Assembly (NCBI GenBank): GCA_031287575.1
Contig: JAITSV010000080.1
Coordinates: 1 to 64,000, forward strand
Direction: 5' to 3'
DNA: 64,000 nucleotides
From: Desulfovibrio sp.
Lineage (GTDB): Bacteria > Desulfobacterota > Desulfovibrionia > Desulfovibrionales > Desulfovibrionaceae
Both the position numbers and the translations under genes were made by a program. The notes under the pieces are model-generated. The model worked only from the letters and a program-made list of their open reading frames with translations, made no database searches and was not told the DNA's origin. This document shows positions 7,299 to 16,838 of the stretch, piece by piece; position 1 is the stretch's first letter; every line of letters begins with the position of its first letter.

Positions 7299-8717
7299 TC
7301 ACTTTTTTCTTGAATCGAACCCGAACAGGCGACCACGCACCACGGCCTCGCGGCCATGCCGGTCACGCAGGGCGTCCAGCGCGGCGTCCAGTTTCTTGCG
7401 ACGCTTCTCGTCCGGCGGGGGGATGGATGCGGCGGGGGCGGCCTGCCCAGACTGCCTGCCCGGCCCGGCCAGTTCTTCCGGCCCGTCCAACCCATCTGGT
7501 CCGTCCTGTTCATCATGCTCGGCGGATGTTCCCACGGAACGCGCACCGTCCGCGCCCCGCGCCCCGGCGTCCCTGCCCTTCCCCCGGCCTGTCGTTTCCC
7601 GGCCCTTCCGGTCCTGACCGGACTCCTTCCCGCCCTTTCCCCTGCCGGGAATCTCCAGCGGCAAGGTGAGCTGGCGCGGGCCGTGGTGCGCCGGGCCAAA
7701 GTTGGACACCCCCACCCCGATCAGCCGCACCTTGTCCGCCAGGGTCAGGGCATCCAGCAACCGGCATGCTTCATCAAAGATGGTTTCGGTGGATGCCGTG
7801 GGCTCCGGCAGGCTGTGGCTGCGGGATATGGACCGGAAGTCCGCGTACTTCACCTTCAGCGTGATGGTGCGGCCCGCCAGCCGCTGCCGTCGCAGCGATG
7901 CACCCACCCGCTCGGCCTGCGCCAGCAGCCAGCGCCGCAGCAGGGCGCGGTCGGCGGTGTCCTCGGCAAAGGTGTTCTCCGCGCTTTCCGACTTGGGCTC
8001 GGAATACGGCTCCACCTCGCGCGGGTCCACGCCGCTGGCCCGCTCGTGCAGGTGCACGCCCCCCTTGCCGAAGCGCCGTTCCCAGAATTCGCGCGAATAG
8101 CGCAGCACGTCGCCCGCGCTACGCACGCCCAGTTGCTCCAGCGCATCCAGTGACCGCTTGCCCACCCCCGGTATGCGGCCCACGGGCAGGGTGCGCAAAA
8201 ATTCCGCCACGTCTTCCGGATACAGGATGAACAGGCCGTTGGGCTTGTTCACGTCCGAGGCGATCTTGGCCAGGAACTTCACCGGCGCCGCCCCCACGGA
8301 ACAGGTCAGCCCCCCGGTCACGTCCAGCACGCGGGCCTTCACCGCCATGCCCATGTTCTCCACCGGGCCGAACAACCGCTCTAGCCCCGTGGCGTCCAGA
8401 TAGGCCTCGTCCACCGAGGCGGGTTCCACCAGCGGCGAGAATTCGCGCAGCGCGTCCATGATGCGGTGCGAAAGCTCGGCGTAGCGGCGCATGCGCCCCG
8501 GCACCACGATCAGCTGCGGGCACAGCCGCAGCGCCGTGCTCATGGGCAGGGCAGAGCGCACGCCAAAGCGCCGCGCCTCGTACGACGCGGCGGAAACGAC
8601 CCCCCGGTGCGAGCCGCCCACGGCCACCGGCTTGCCCCGCAGGGAAGGGTCGTCCATCTGCTCCACGGACGCGAAAAAGGCGTCCATGTCGATATGCATG
8701 ATCCAGCGTTGCGCCAT
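7299..8717 (-). CDS. dinB: DNA polymerase IV (Y-family)
   Basis: An error-prone translesion polymerase of 472 residues. The palm motifs are MHIDMDAFFASVEQ (catalytic Asp10) and SVDEAYLD (Asp103, Glu104), and helix-hairpin-helix residues appear in VGRIPGVGKRSLDAL. After the little-finger domain, QLTLPLE near residue 350 is a beta-clamp-binding motif. About 100 extra residues follow it, rich in Gly, Arg and Asp (GPDGLDGPEELAGPG), which the usual DinB lacks. The start is ATG 8717; a GTG two codons upstream is possible and neither has a clear ribosome site. The gene faces the SbcD/SbcC-like pair across about 260 bases, so the two repair units may share a promoter region. Confidence 0.93.
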   Translation of the reverse strand: MAQRWIMHIDMDAFFASVEQMDDPSLRGKPVAVGGSHRGVVSAASYEARRFGVRSALPMSTALRLCPQLIVVPGRMRRYAELSHRIMDALREFSPLVEPASVDEAYLDATGLERLFGPVENMGMAVKARVLDVTGGLTCSVGAAPVKFLAKIASDVNKPNGLFILYPEDVAEFLRTLPVGRIPGVGKRSLDALEQLGVRSAGDVLRYSREFWERRFGKGGVHLHERASGVDPREVEPYSEPKSESAENTFAEDTADRALLRRWLLAQAERVGASLRRQRLAGRTITLKVKYADFRSISRSHSLPEPTASTETIFDEACRLLDALTLADKVRLIGVGVSNFGPAHHGPRQLTLPLEIPGRGKGGKESGQDRKGRETTGRGKGRDAGARGADGARSVGTSAEHDEQDGPDGLDGPEELAGPGRQSGQAAPAASIPPPDEKRRKKLDAALDALRDRHGREAVVRGRLFGFDSRKK

Positions 8718-8974
8718 GCCCACGTTCTAGCAGAGGGGCGGCGGGGCCGGAAGCGGGGCGCGTTTGTCGGGACCGGGAGCGCACTCCGATGGGATGCCTC
8801 GCCCCGCCAGGCAGTCCCGTCCGGCCTGACCACACCACCCCCAGCCAGCCGCCCTTTGCGGCGCGGGCACGGTGACGGCCCACCGCCCGCCGTGCTAGAC
8901 AGATGGCGCGCCATTGCCGCGCGGCACATCGGCGCAATTTCCGCCGCACCCCGCACCTCAACCCACGGTCACCC

Positions 8975-10585
8975 ATGCCAGCGTTCCGCTTCGTCCATGC
9001 CGCAGATTTGCACCTCGACGCCGCCTTCGCGGGCGTCTCGCGCGACCTTTCGCCCCGCCTGGCCGACCGGCTGCATCGCGCCACCTTCACCGCGTGGGAG
9101 CGGCTGGTGGAGCTGTGCCTTGCCGAACGGCCCGACGCCCTGCTCATCGCGGGCGACGTGCACAACCACGAGGATGGCAGCCTGCGCGCCCAGGTGGCCC
9201 TGCGCGACGGCTGCGCGCGCCTGGTGGACGCGGGGGTGCGGGTGTTCATCGCCCACGGCAACCACGACCCGCTCACCTCGCGGGTGCACTCGCTGCACTG
9301 GCCGGACGGGGTCACCGTGTTCGGCCCGCAGGTGGAATCCCACGCCGTGACGCGCGACGGACGGGTGGTGGCCGTGGTGCACGGCATCAGCCACGAGACC
9401 GACCGCGAGGGCCGCAACCTGGCCAAACGCTTCGCCCGCGCGGCCACGGTACAGACCCCGATTCAGGGCATGGTCCCCGGTATGGTTCAGGACGTGGACG
9501 TCCCCCCCGGCGCGGCGCAAATCGGCGTGCTGCACTGCAACGTGGGCACCACGCCCGGCAGCCGAGACACGGGCCGCTACGCCCCCTGCACCCTGGACGA
9601 CCTGACCGCCACGGGACTGGACTACTGGGCGCTGGGGCACATCCACCTGCCGCAGGTGCTGCGCACGCGGCCCCACGTGGTCTACCCCGGCTCCACGCAG
9701 GGACTGCACATCAACGAGGACGGCCCGCGCGGCTGCCACCTGGTCACCGTGCACGACGACGGCGAGGTGGAAACGGCATTCCGGCCCCTGGCCCCGGTGC
9801 GCTGGCAGGTGGTGGAGGTGGCCATAGGCACCAATGGGATTGACGGAATCGGCGGCGCTGGCGGAACTGGCGGTGCCGGAGCCAGTGACGCCGACGACGC
9901 GGGCACGCCCGACGGCGCGGCCTCGCTGGAAGCCCTGCACGGCCGCATCCTGGAGGCCATGGAGCGCGCCGCCGCAGGGGATGCGGCGGGTAGCGAACCC
10001 GGCGCACCCGCCTTCCCGGTGGAGGCCACCCTGTTCCGGGTCATCCTGCACGGGCGCGGCCCGCTGGACCGCCATCTGCGCCGTCCCGGCGCGCTGGAAG
10101 GCCTGCTGGAAATGCTGCGCGAGGCCGGTGCCTCGCTGGATCCCCTGGCCTGGGTCAAGGACATCGAACTGCGCACCCGGCCCGACGTGGACATGGACGC
10201 GCTGCGCCGCCGCGACGACCTGCTGGGCGAGGTGCTGCGCGTGGCCGCCGCCGCGCGGGGCCTGCCGGAACCGCCTGCGGGCGATGGCGCCGCCTGCCCC
10301 ACGGGCAGGCCTGACGCCGCACCGCCTGACGCCGCTGCCCCCGACACCGCATCACCGGACGCGCCATCACCCGGCGCGCCACCCGACGCCACATCACCGG
10401 ACACGTCCCCCCTGCCGGACACCGCCGCCCTGCGCGCCCTGGCCGCCGCCGTGCTCGCCCCGCTGTACGACGGCCCGCGCGGCCGCCGCTTCCTCGGCCC
10501 GTCCGACGCCCTGGCGCCCGAAGACCTGGCCGCCCTGCTGGACGACGCCGAACGCATCTGCTGCGACATGCTGGAGGCCGACTGA
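8975..10585 (+). CDS. DNA repair exonuclease subunit, SbcD/YhaO family
   Basis: A 536-residue metallophosphoesterase-type nuclease. Motifs in order: HAADLHLD (Asp11, His13), GDVHNH (Asp61), GNHD at 95-98 and GHIH at 221-224, as in Mre11/SbcD/YhaO nucleases that process DNA ends with an SMC-like ATPase. The C-terminal half holds two low-complexity segments: a Gly-rich one coded by a 9-bp-type repeat (DNA 9836-9885) and a long Pro/Asp/Ala-rich linker before the last 50 residues. The start ATG 8975 gives the canonical MPAFRFVHAADLHLD. The stop TGA overlaps the ATG of the ATPase gene as TGATG, so the pair should form one complex. Confidence 0.88.
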   Translation: MPAFRFVHAADLHLDAAFAGVSRDLSPRLADRLHRATFTAWERLVELCLAERPDALLIAGDVHNHEDGSLRAQVALRDGCARLVDAGVRVFIAHGNHDPLTSRVHSLHWPDGVTVFGPQVESHAVTRDGRVVAVVHGISHETDREGRNLAKRFARAATVQTPIQGMVPGMVQDVDVPPGAAQIGVLHCNVGTTPGSRDTGRYAPCTLDDLTATGLDYWALGHIHLPQVLRTRPHVVYPGSTQGLHINEDGPRGCHLVTVHDDGEVETAFRPLAPVRWQVVEVAIGTNGIDGIGGAGGTGGAGASDADDAGTPDGAASLEALHGRILEAMERAAAGDAAGSEPGAPAFPVEATLFRVILHGRGPLDRHLRRPGALEGLLEMLREAGASLDPLAWVKDIELRTRPDVDMDALRRRDDLLGEVLRVAAAARGLPEPPAGDGAACPTGRPDAAPPDAAAPDTASPDAPSPGAPPDATSPDTSPLPDTAALRALAAAVLAPLYDGPRGRRFLGPSDALAPEDLAALLDDAERICCDMLEAD

Positions 10586-13500
10586 TGTACATCCAGCGCG
10601 CGCACATCGACGGCTTCGGCGTTCTGGCGGGCCAGACCATTCCGCAGTTGCAGCCGGGGCTGTCCATTTTCCTCGGCAGCAACGAGGCGGGCAAATCCAC
10701 CTGCCTCGACTTCTTCCGGGCCATGCTGGCGGGCTACCCGCGCAGCCGCGCCGCGCACCGCGTGCCCCTTTCGGGCCGCGCGGCGGAGGCGGGCGGCACG
10801 CTGACCCTGCACACCGACCGCTGCGGCGTGGTGCGGCTTACCCGCCGCCCCGGCGCGCACGGCGGCACGCTGACCTTCACCGATGCCCAGGGCACGCCGC
10901 TGGACGCGGAACTGGCCGCCGCCCTGCTGCACGGGGTGACGCCCGACCTCTACCGCAACATCTACGGGTTCAGCCTTTCGGAATTGCAGGAATTTTCCTC
11001 GCTCTCGGCGGAAGGCGCGCGCAACGTGCTGCTGGGCGCGGGGGCCGGGCAGGGTCTGCGTCCGCCCAGCCAACTGCTGGACGACCTTTCGGGCCGCATG
11101 GCCGCGCTGTACCTGCCGGAGGGCCGCAAACCACCCCTCAACGACGCGCTGAAGGAACTGGAAACCCTGCGCGCCAGCCTGCGCACCCACGAACGGGATA
11201 CCGCCCGCTACGACGCCCTGTCCGCCGAACTGGACGACCTGTCCGCCCGGCTGGCCGGGGTGCGCGCCGACCGCGCCGGGCGCGAGGCCGAGCACCGCGC
11301 GCTGGAACGCCGGCTGGGCGTGTGGCGGCACTGGCAGGAACTGGTGGCCGTGGAAGGGCAACTGGCCCGGCTCGACATGGTGGTGGAACGCTTTCCGCAG
11401 GACGGCAAGGCCCGCTTCGAGCGGGAGCGCGAACGCGCCGCCGAACGGGGGCTGCGAGCACAGGGACTGCGCGGACAGCTGACGGCGCTGGAGGCGACGC
11501 TGGCGCAGCGCACGCCCGACGCCCGGCTGCTGGCCGCCGCGCCGGAACTGCGTGCCCTGCTGGAACGCAAGACCAGCTACCGCAACGCCCGCGCCGCCCT
11601 GCCCGCCCTGCTGGCGGACCTGGAACGCAACCGCGCCGACCGGGAACGGCTGCTGGCCGCCCTTGGCGCGGACTGGACCCCGGAGCGGGTGCGCGGCTTC
11701 GACCGTTCGCTGTTCACGCGCGAGGCCATCGCCACGCACGAGGCTGCCATGGACGCCGCCGGGGCCGACCTGCGCCAGACCCGTGCCGAGCGTGACCGAC
11801 GCGCCGTGGAGCATGAATCCGCCCGCCACGCGGCGGAACTGGCGCAAGCCCAGGCCGACGCGCTGGGCGCGGACCCCGCCGCCACGCCGGACGCGGAACA
11901 GGCCGAACGGCTGCGCACCCTGCGCGCGCAGGCCGGGGCCGCGCAGGCGGAACTGCCGGGGCTGCGCGCCGAACAGGGCGTGCAGGCCGGGGCGCTGGCC
12001 CGGTCGCTGACGGACATTTCCCCCGGCTGGACCCCGGACACCCTGCGCGACTTCGACACCTCGCCCCGTGCCCGCGAGGCATTGGCCGCACGCGCCCGCA
12101 GCGTCACCGATGCCGCCGACGCCGCCCGCGAGGCCGCCCGCAGGGCCGACGAACTGGCCGCGCAACTGGACGACCTTTCCGCCCGGCGCGATCAGGCCAT
12201 CATGGCCGCACGGGCCATCACCGCGCCCGGTCGCGAAGAACTGGACCGCCGGGCAGAGGCCGTGCGCCGCCTGCGTCAGGTGGCCAACGGACTTGCGCTG
12301 GAGACGGAACGCACGACCGAAGCCGCCCGCGCGGAGCGGGACCACGCCGCCAACGCGCCCGTGGCCCGCACGTCGGTGGCGCTGCTGGCCCTTGGCGGCG
12401 TGCTGCTGGCGGCGGGCGCGCTGTCCGCCGGGCTGCTGCTGGCGGCAATGCGGGGCACTCTGGACATTTCCGCCGCGTCTTCACTGGCCTGGCTGTCCGG
12501 TCTGGCCGGGCTGGCCCCCTTCACGGCCATGGGAATGGTCCCCGTGTACCTGTGTGCGGTGATCGCGTTGTGCGGCCTTGCGCTGCTGGCAACGGGCTGG
12601 CCCCGGCGCAACGCGGCGGAACAGGCCGCCCATGCGGCCCGCGCCGCCCAGTTTGCCGCGCGGCACCGGGAACTGGCCGAACGCCGTGACGCACTGCGCG
12701 CCGACGCCGTTCGCCTGCTGCGCGCGGGGGGAATATCCGATGCCGATGCCTCCCCCGACGTATCTGGCCTTGACGGATCTGCCCCTGACGGTTCTGCCCT
12801 TGACGGTTCTGCCCTTGCCGACCGCGTGGACATGACCGAACGCGCGCTGGAGCGCGCCCGCGACGAACGCGCCCGGCGCGACAGGGCCGATGCCGAGGCC
12901 ACCGCCCGCGAATCCGACTGCGCCACCCTGCGCGCCCGGCACATGCAGGCCCTGTACGTCCACGAGGCGACGGAAGCGGCCCTGCATCAGGCCCGCGCCG
13001 ACTGGGCCGCGCACCGCGCCGCGCTGGACCTGCCGGAATCCTTCACCCCCGAAGCGGCCCCCGGCCTGTTCGACCGGGTGGAGACCTGCATGGCCCGCGC
13101 GGCGCAGGCCGATGCGCTGGCCGCCCGCGTTGCCGCCCTTGCGGCGCAGGTGACCGCGCTGGCTGATGTGGCACGAGCCATGCCCGCCCTTGCCCCGCTG
13201 TGCCCCCAAGGGCAGGAATGGGATGACACAACCGCCGCCGCCCTGCTGACCGGGGTGGACCGTCTGCTGGCCGACCTGCGCGCCGCCGAGGCCCGGCGGC
13301 AGGAGCGGGAACGGGCACTGGCGGAACTGGCCGCCCGGCGCGAACGGGAACAGCAGGCCCTTGCCGCCGTGCAGGACGCCGACGCCGCGCTGCACGCCGC
13401 AACCGCCACGGCGGGCGCGGCCACGGACGCCTGGCGCGCCTGGCTGGCCCAGCGCGGCCTGTCCCCGGAGCTGGCACCGGCCACGGCCCGCGATGCCCTT

Positions 13501-14823
13501 GGGGTCATGGACGACTGGCTGCGCCTGGACAACGAGGCCGCCGGTCTTGCCGCCCGCCGCGCCGCGCTGGACGCGGAACTGGCCGCGCTGGAAACCCCGC
13601 TGGTCCGCATTGCCGCCGACTGCGCCAGCGCCTTGCCCGACGCCGCCCGCAGGGATGATCCCCTGGCCGCACCGACCACGCTGACCACGCTGGACGCGCT
13701 GGCCACCGCCGCCCAAGCCGCCGTGACCATGGCCGCCGAGCGGGACAGGCTGGCCGCCCGGCACGCGGAACTGCACGCCGAACTGCACGAGGCGGACGCC
13801 GCCCATGCCGCCGCCCAAGCCGCCGTGGATGAGCTTCTGACCGCTGGCGGCGCCGCCGACGGAGAAGACTTCCTGCGCCGTGCCGCGTCCTTTGCCGAGC
13901 GGCAGGAACTGCTACGCCGCAAGGGCGACCTGACCGGCCACCTGACCGCCGCCCTGCCCGACATCTCGGTTCCCGCCACGGGCAGCATGCCCGATGGCGC
14001 ACCCGCCAGCCCTCAGGCGGACCCGCTGGCCGCGTTGCGCGCCGAATTGACCACCGCTGACCGCGAGGCCATGCAGGCCCGCTGCGACGAACTGGCCGGG
14101 GAACTTACCGCATTGGCCGCGCAGGAGGCGGAACTGGTGGACAAGGCCGCCGCGTTGCGCGTGCAGCGCGAGCAGGTGGCCACCGCTGACGAAGTGGCCG
14201 CCCTGCGCAGGCAGGAAGCCGCCCTGCTGGAATCGGCCCGCCAGATGGCCCTGGAATGGAGCCGCAACGCCCTGGCCCGCCACCTCATCGACACGGCGCG
14301 GCGGCGCTTCGAGCGGGAGCGCCAGCCCCACGTCATCCGCGAAGCGGCGGCCATCTTCCGGACCATCACCGGCGGGCGCTGGCAGTCCATCGCCGCATCG
14401 CTGGAAGACGGCGTACCCCGCGCCGTGCCCGCCGACGGCGAACCGGTGCCGCACGAGCACCTCAGCCGGGGCACCCGCGAGCAGTTGTACCTGGCCCTGC
14501 GCCTGGGCTACGTGCGCACCCACGCCCTGCACGCCGAGCCGCTGCCGCTGATCATGGACGACATCCTGGTCAACTTCGACCCGGAGCGCGCGGCGCGCAC
14601 CGCCGCCGCCCTGGCGGAGCTGTGCGGGGAACGGGACGGACGGGACGGCGTGGCCCCGAATGCTGCCGACGAGACCCCGAGCGATGCCGCTACCCTCGCA
14701 CACGGAAAGCCGCACCAGATCCTGTTCTTCACCTGCCACCCGCACACCGTGGACATGCTGCGCACGGCGGCGCCGGATGCCGCCCTGTTCACCGTGGAAC
14801 GCGGCACCATAACCGCCGCCTGA
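10585..14823 (+). CDS. SMC-like AAA ATPase, SbcC/YhaN family
   Basis: A 1412-residue partner of the preceding nuclease. Walker A is GSNEAGKST at 31-39. The ABC signature LSRGTREQLYLALRLGY lies near 1294-1310 and Walker B LPLIMDDILVNFD near 1319. The middle is Ala/Arg/Glu-rich coiled coil. Two hydrophobic stretches, about 595-619 and 652-672, interrupt it, as in YhaN-type proteins, which have membrane segments instead of the Rad50 zinc hook. No CxxC hook is seen. Residues near 725-745 hold a 15-bp repeat (GSALD units). A terminator follows the stop. It likely works in DNA end processing; the membrane link is inferred from hydrophobicity alone. Confidence 0.85.
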   Translation: MYIQRAHIDGFGVLAGQTIPQLQPGLSIFLGSNEAGKSTCLDFFRAMLAGYPRSRAAHRVPLSGRAAEAGGTLTLHTDRCGVVRLTRRPGAHGGTLTFTDAQGTPLDAELAAALLHGVTPDLYRNIYGFSLSELQEFSSLSAEGARNVLLGAGAGQGLRPPSQLLDDLSGRMAALYLPEGRKPPLNDALKELETLRASLRTHERDTARYDALSAELDDLSARLAGVRADRAGREAEHRALERRLGVWRHWQELVAVEGQLARLDMVVERFPQDGKARFERERERAAERGLRAQGLRGQLTALEATLAQRTPDARLLAAAPELRALLERKTSYRNARAALPALLADLERNRADRERLLAALGADWTPERVRGFDRSLFTREAIATHEAAMDAAGADLRQTRAERDRRAVEHESARHAAELAQAQADALGADPAATPDAEQAERLRTLRAQAGAAQAELPGLRAEQGVQAGALARSLTDISPGWTPDTLRDFDTSPRAREALAARARSVTDAADAAREAARRADELAAQLDDLSARRDQAIMAARAITAPGREELDRRAEAVRRLRQVANGLALETERTTEAARAERDHAANAPVARTSVALLALGGVLLAAGALSAGLLLAAMRGTLDISAASSLAWLSGLAGLAPFTAMGMVPVYLCAVIALCGLALLATGWPRRNAAEQAAHAARAAQFAARHRELAERRDALRADAVRLLRAGGISDADASPDVSGLDGSAPDGSALDGSALADRVDMTERALERARDERARRDRADAEATARESDCATLRARHMQALYVHEATEAALHQARADWAAHRAALDLPESFTPEAAPGLFDRVETCMARAAQADALAARVAALAAQVTALADVARAMPALAPLCPQGQEWDDTTAAALLTGVDRLLADLRAAEARRQERERALAELAARREREQQALAAVQDADAALHAATATAGAATDAWRAWLAQRGLSPELAPATARDALGVMDDWLRLDNEAAGLAARRAALDAELAALETPLVRIAADCASALPDAARRDDPLAAPTTLTTLDALATAAQAAVTMAAERDRLAARHAELHAELHEADAAHAAAQAAVDELLTAGGAADGEDFLRRAASFAERQELLRRKGDLTGHLTAALPDISVPATGSMPDGAPASPQADPLAALRAELTTADREAMQARCDELAGELTALAAQEAELVDKAAALRVQREQVATADEVAALRRQEAALLESARQMALEWSRNALARHLIDTARRRFERERQPHVIREAAAIFRTITGGRWQSIAASLEDGVPRAVPADGEPVPHEHLSRGTREQLYLALRLGYVRTHALHAEPLPLIMDDILVNFDPERAARTAAALAELCGERDGRDGVAPNAADETPSDAATLAHGKPHQILFFTCHPHTVDMLRTAAPDAALFTVERGTITAA

Positions 14824-14828
14824 GATAC

Positions 14829-14855
14829 CGGCGCGGCACGGGGCCGCGCCGTTTT
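14829..14855 (+). terminator. Rho-independent terminator after the SbcC/YhaN-like gene
   Basis: A 9-bp stem CGGCGCGGC/GCCGCGCCG with a five-base loop is followed directly by TTTT. It starts about five bases after the stop codon. The remaining gap to 15162 holds the palindrome described next and no gene that I can see. Confidence 0.8.
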
Positions 14856-15065
14856 GCACCGTTTCGCGCCGGGCCGCGTCAACCCGCGCCGACAACAACT
14901 GGTCACGCCCTGTCACAATCGGACGTGATCGGGTATGCTTGGGCGTGATCGGGCGTTGCCAGCTACTATCAGACACAGCCAACCGCGGCAGCAGTGCGCA
15001 CCCCCTGCGGACCCTCCCGGCACACAGGTTGACGCCGTCCGCATACCTTGCCATAGCATGGGGAA

Positions 15066-15091
15066 TATCCCCCATATGAATATGGGGGATA
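15066..15091. promoter_or_regulatory. Perfect palindrome, candidate operator
   Basis: Arms TATCCCCCATAT and ATATGGGGGATA are perfect complements separated by GA. A further half-site ATGGGG lies just upstream at about 15058. The site is about 75 bases upstream of the cyclic-diphosphoglycerate synthetase-like start. A closely related site lies at 38199-38222, ahead of the TolC-like operon, so one regulator may serve both. Confidence 0.6.
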
Positions 15092-15162
15092 CCCGTCCAC
15101 TATCCCCGGCACCGTCGCCAGCTTTCCCCCGCGCAGCACCGCCACCACAGGAGGCCCGCCGC

Positions 15163-16602
15163 ATGACCAGATCATCCCGCGCCGCCAACCCCGCTTACTC
15201 CGGCCAACCCGCCCATGCCGACAACCACCCCGCCACCTGCCGCGCACCCGTGCCCGCCGACGGCGCCGGGGTGCGCAACGTGGTGATCATGGGCGCCGCC
15301 GGGCGCGACTTCCACAACTTCAACGTACTGCTGCGCAACGACCCCGCCGTGCACGTGGTGGCCTTCACCGCCGCCCAGATTCCGGACATCGACGGACGCT
15401 GCTACCCGGCGGCCCTGGCCGGGCCGCGCTACCCGGACGGGGTGCCCATCCTGGCCGAACGGGAACTGGCGGCCCTGTGCCGCGACAACAACGTGCACGA
15501 GGTGATCTTTTCGTACAGCGACGTATCGCACGAAGCGGTCATGCACGCCGCCTCGCTGGCGCTGGCCGCCGGGGCGGACTTTCGCCTGCTGTCGCCCGCC
15601 GCCACCATGCTGCGCGCGGACAAGCCCGTGGTGGCCGTTACCGCCGTGCGCACCGGCTGCGGCAAATCGCCGGTCACCCGGCACCTGTGCGCGGCATTTC
15701 TGGCGCGGGGCATCCGCCCTGTCGTCGTGCGCCACCCCATGCCCTACGGCGACCTGGAACGCCAGGCGGTGCAGCGCTTCGCCAGCCAGGCGGACATGGA
15801 CGCCGCCGACTGCACGGTGGAGGAACGCGAGGAATACGAACACTTGGTGGACGCGGGCATCACCGTATTCGCCGGGGTGGACTACGCGCGCATCCTTGCG
15901 GCGGCCCAGGCCGAGGCCGACGTGCTGCTGTGGGACGGCGGCAACAACGATACCCCGTTCTTTCGCCCCGACGTGCATCTGGCCGTGTGCGACCCGCTGC
16001 GCGCCGGGCATGAACTGGCCTACCACCCCGGCGAAACCAACCTGCGCATGTGCCATGTGGCCGTGATCAACAAGGTGGAAACCGCCACGCCCGCGCAGGT
16101 GGCCACGGTGCGCGCCAACATAGCCGCCGCCAACCCCGGTGCACGGGTGCTGCTGGCCGATTCGGTGATCGAGGTGGACGACCCCGCCGCCATCCGCAAG
16201 GCGCGGGTACTGCTGGTGGAGGACGGCCCCACCCTGACCCACGGCGGGCTGCCCTTCGGCGCTGCCCAGGCGGCGGCGGAAATGCACGGCGCGGGCCGCA
16301 TCGCCGATCCGCGTCCGTATGCCCAGGGGACGCTGAAACAGGTGTTCGAGAACTACCCCCACCTGGGCAAGGCCCTGCCCGCCATGGGCTATTCGCGCAG
16401 GCAACTGGACGACCTGGAAGCCACCATCAACGCCACCCCGTGCGACCTCGTGCTGCTGGGCACGCCGGTGCGCCTGGACCGGCTGATCCGCATCGACCGG
16501 CCATGGCTGCGGGTGCGCTACACCTATCGCGACCGGCCCGATGCGGAGGGCGGGGCAGGGCTGGCGGAAACCGTGTTGGCACTGCTGGACACGCGGCCCT
16601 GA
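15163..16602 (+). CDS. Cyclic 2,3-diphosphoglycerate synthetase-like P-loop protein
   Basis: A 479-residue protein of the COG2403-type family, whose founding member makes cyclic 2,3-diphosphoglycerate in methanogens. The N-terminal part has a Rossmann-like start (NVVIMGAAGRDFHNF) and the middle has a P-loop RTGCGKSPVTRHL around 162-173. GGNNDTPFF and VINKVE follow, as in GTPase-like members. The ATG at 15163 is chosen because AGGAGG sits eight to nine bases upstream; upstream in-frame starts would add non-conserved residues. It stands alone behind a strong palindrome. In bacteria the reaction is not established, so a generic NTPase is the main alternative. Confidence 0.65.
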   Translation: MTRSSRAANPAYSGQPAHADNHPATCRAPVPADGAGVRNVVIMGAAGRDFHNFNVLLRNDPAVHVVAFTAAQIPDIDGRCYPAALAGPRYPDGVPILAERELAALCRDNNVHEVIFSYSDVSHEAVMHAASLALAAGADFRLLSPAATMLRADKPVVAVTAVRTGCGKSPVTRHLCAAFLARGIRPVVVRHPMPYGDLERQAVQRFASQADMDAADCTVEEREEYEHLVDAGITVFAGVDYARILAAAQAEADVLLWDGGNNDTPFFRPDVHLAVCDPLRAGHELAYHPGETNLRMCHVAVINKVETATPAQVATVRANIAAANPGARVLLADSVIEVDDPAAIRKARVLLVEDGPTLTHGGLPFGAAQAAAEMHGAGRIADPRPYAQGTLKQVFENYPHLGKALPAMGYSRRQLDDLEATINATPCDLVLLGTPVRLDRLIRIDRPWLRVRYTYRDRPDAEGGAGLAETVLALLDTRP

Positions 16603-16615
16603 GCCGCCGGAGAAA

Positions 16616-16653
16616 GCGGGCACCTCGCCCGCCTTGCCGGGCATTCTGCCCGG
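16616..16653 (+). terminator. Two adjacent GC hairpins after the synthetase-like gene
   Basis: GCGGGC pairs with GCCCGC around ACCTC (16616-16632), and CCGGGCA pairs with TGCCCGG around TTC (16637-16653). No T-run follows, so termination is uncertain. Confidence 0.4.
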
Positions 16654-16838
16654 GCGCCCAGGCCGGAGTACTGACGTACCTTCCGTCCGCCGGGGCCTGT
16701 CCGGACTGGTCCGGACGGGTCTGGCCCATGGGATGACCCGCCACCGGACCGTCACCCCGCCGCCACGTCGCCGTCGCATCCACTGCCTAGATATGGGACA
16801 AGCCCCACCAGCATCCAGCCTGGCGGGCAGGGGGTCCC

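Noticed and set aside
9682..12345. A minus-strand frame of about 890 codons opposite the SbcD/SbcC-like genes
   Set aside because: No recognisable motif, Gly/Ala/Arg/Gln-rich composition and full overlap with two well-supported genes; a composition shadow.
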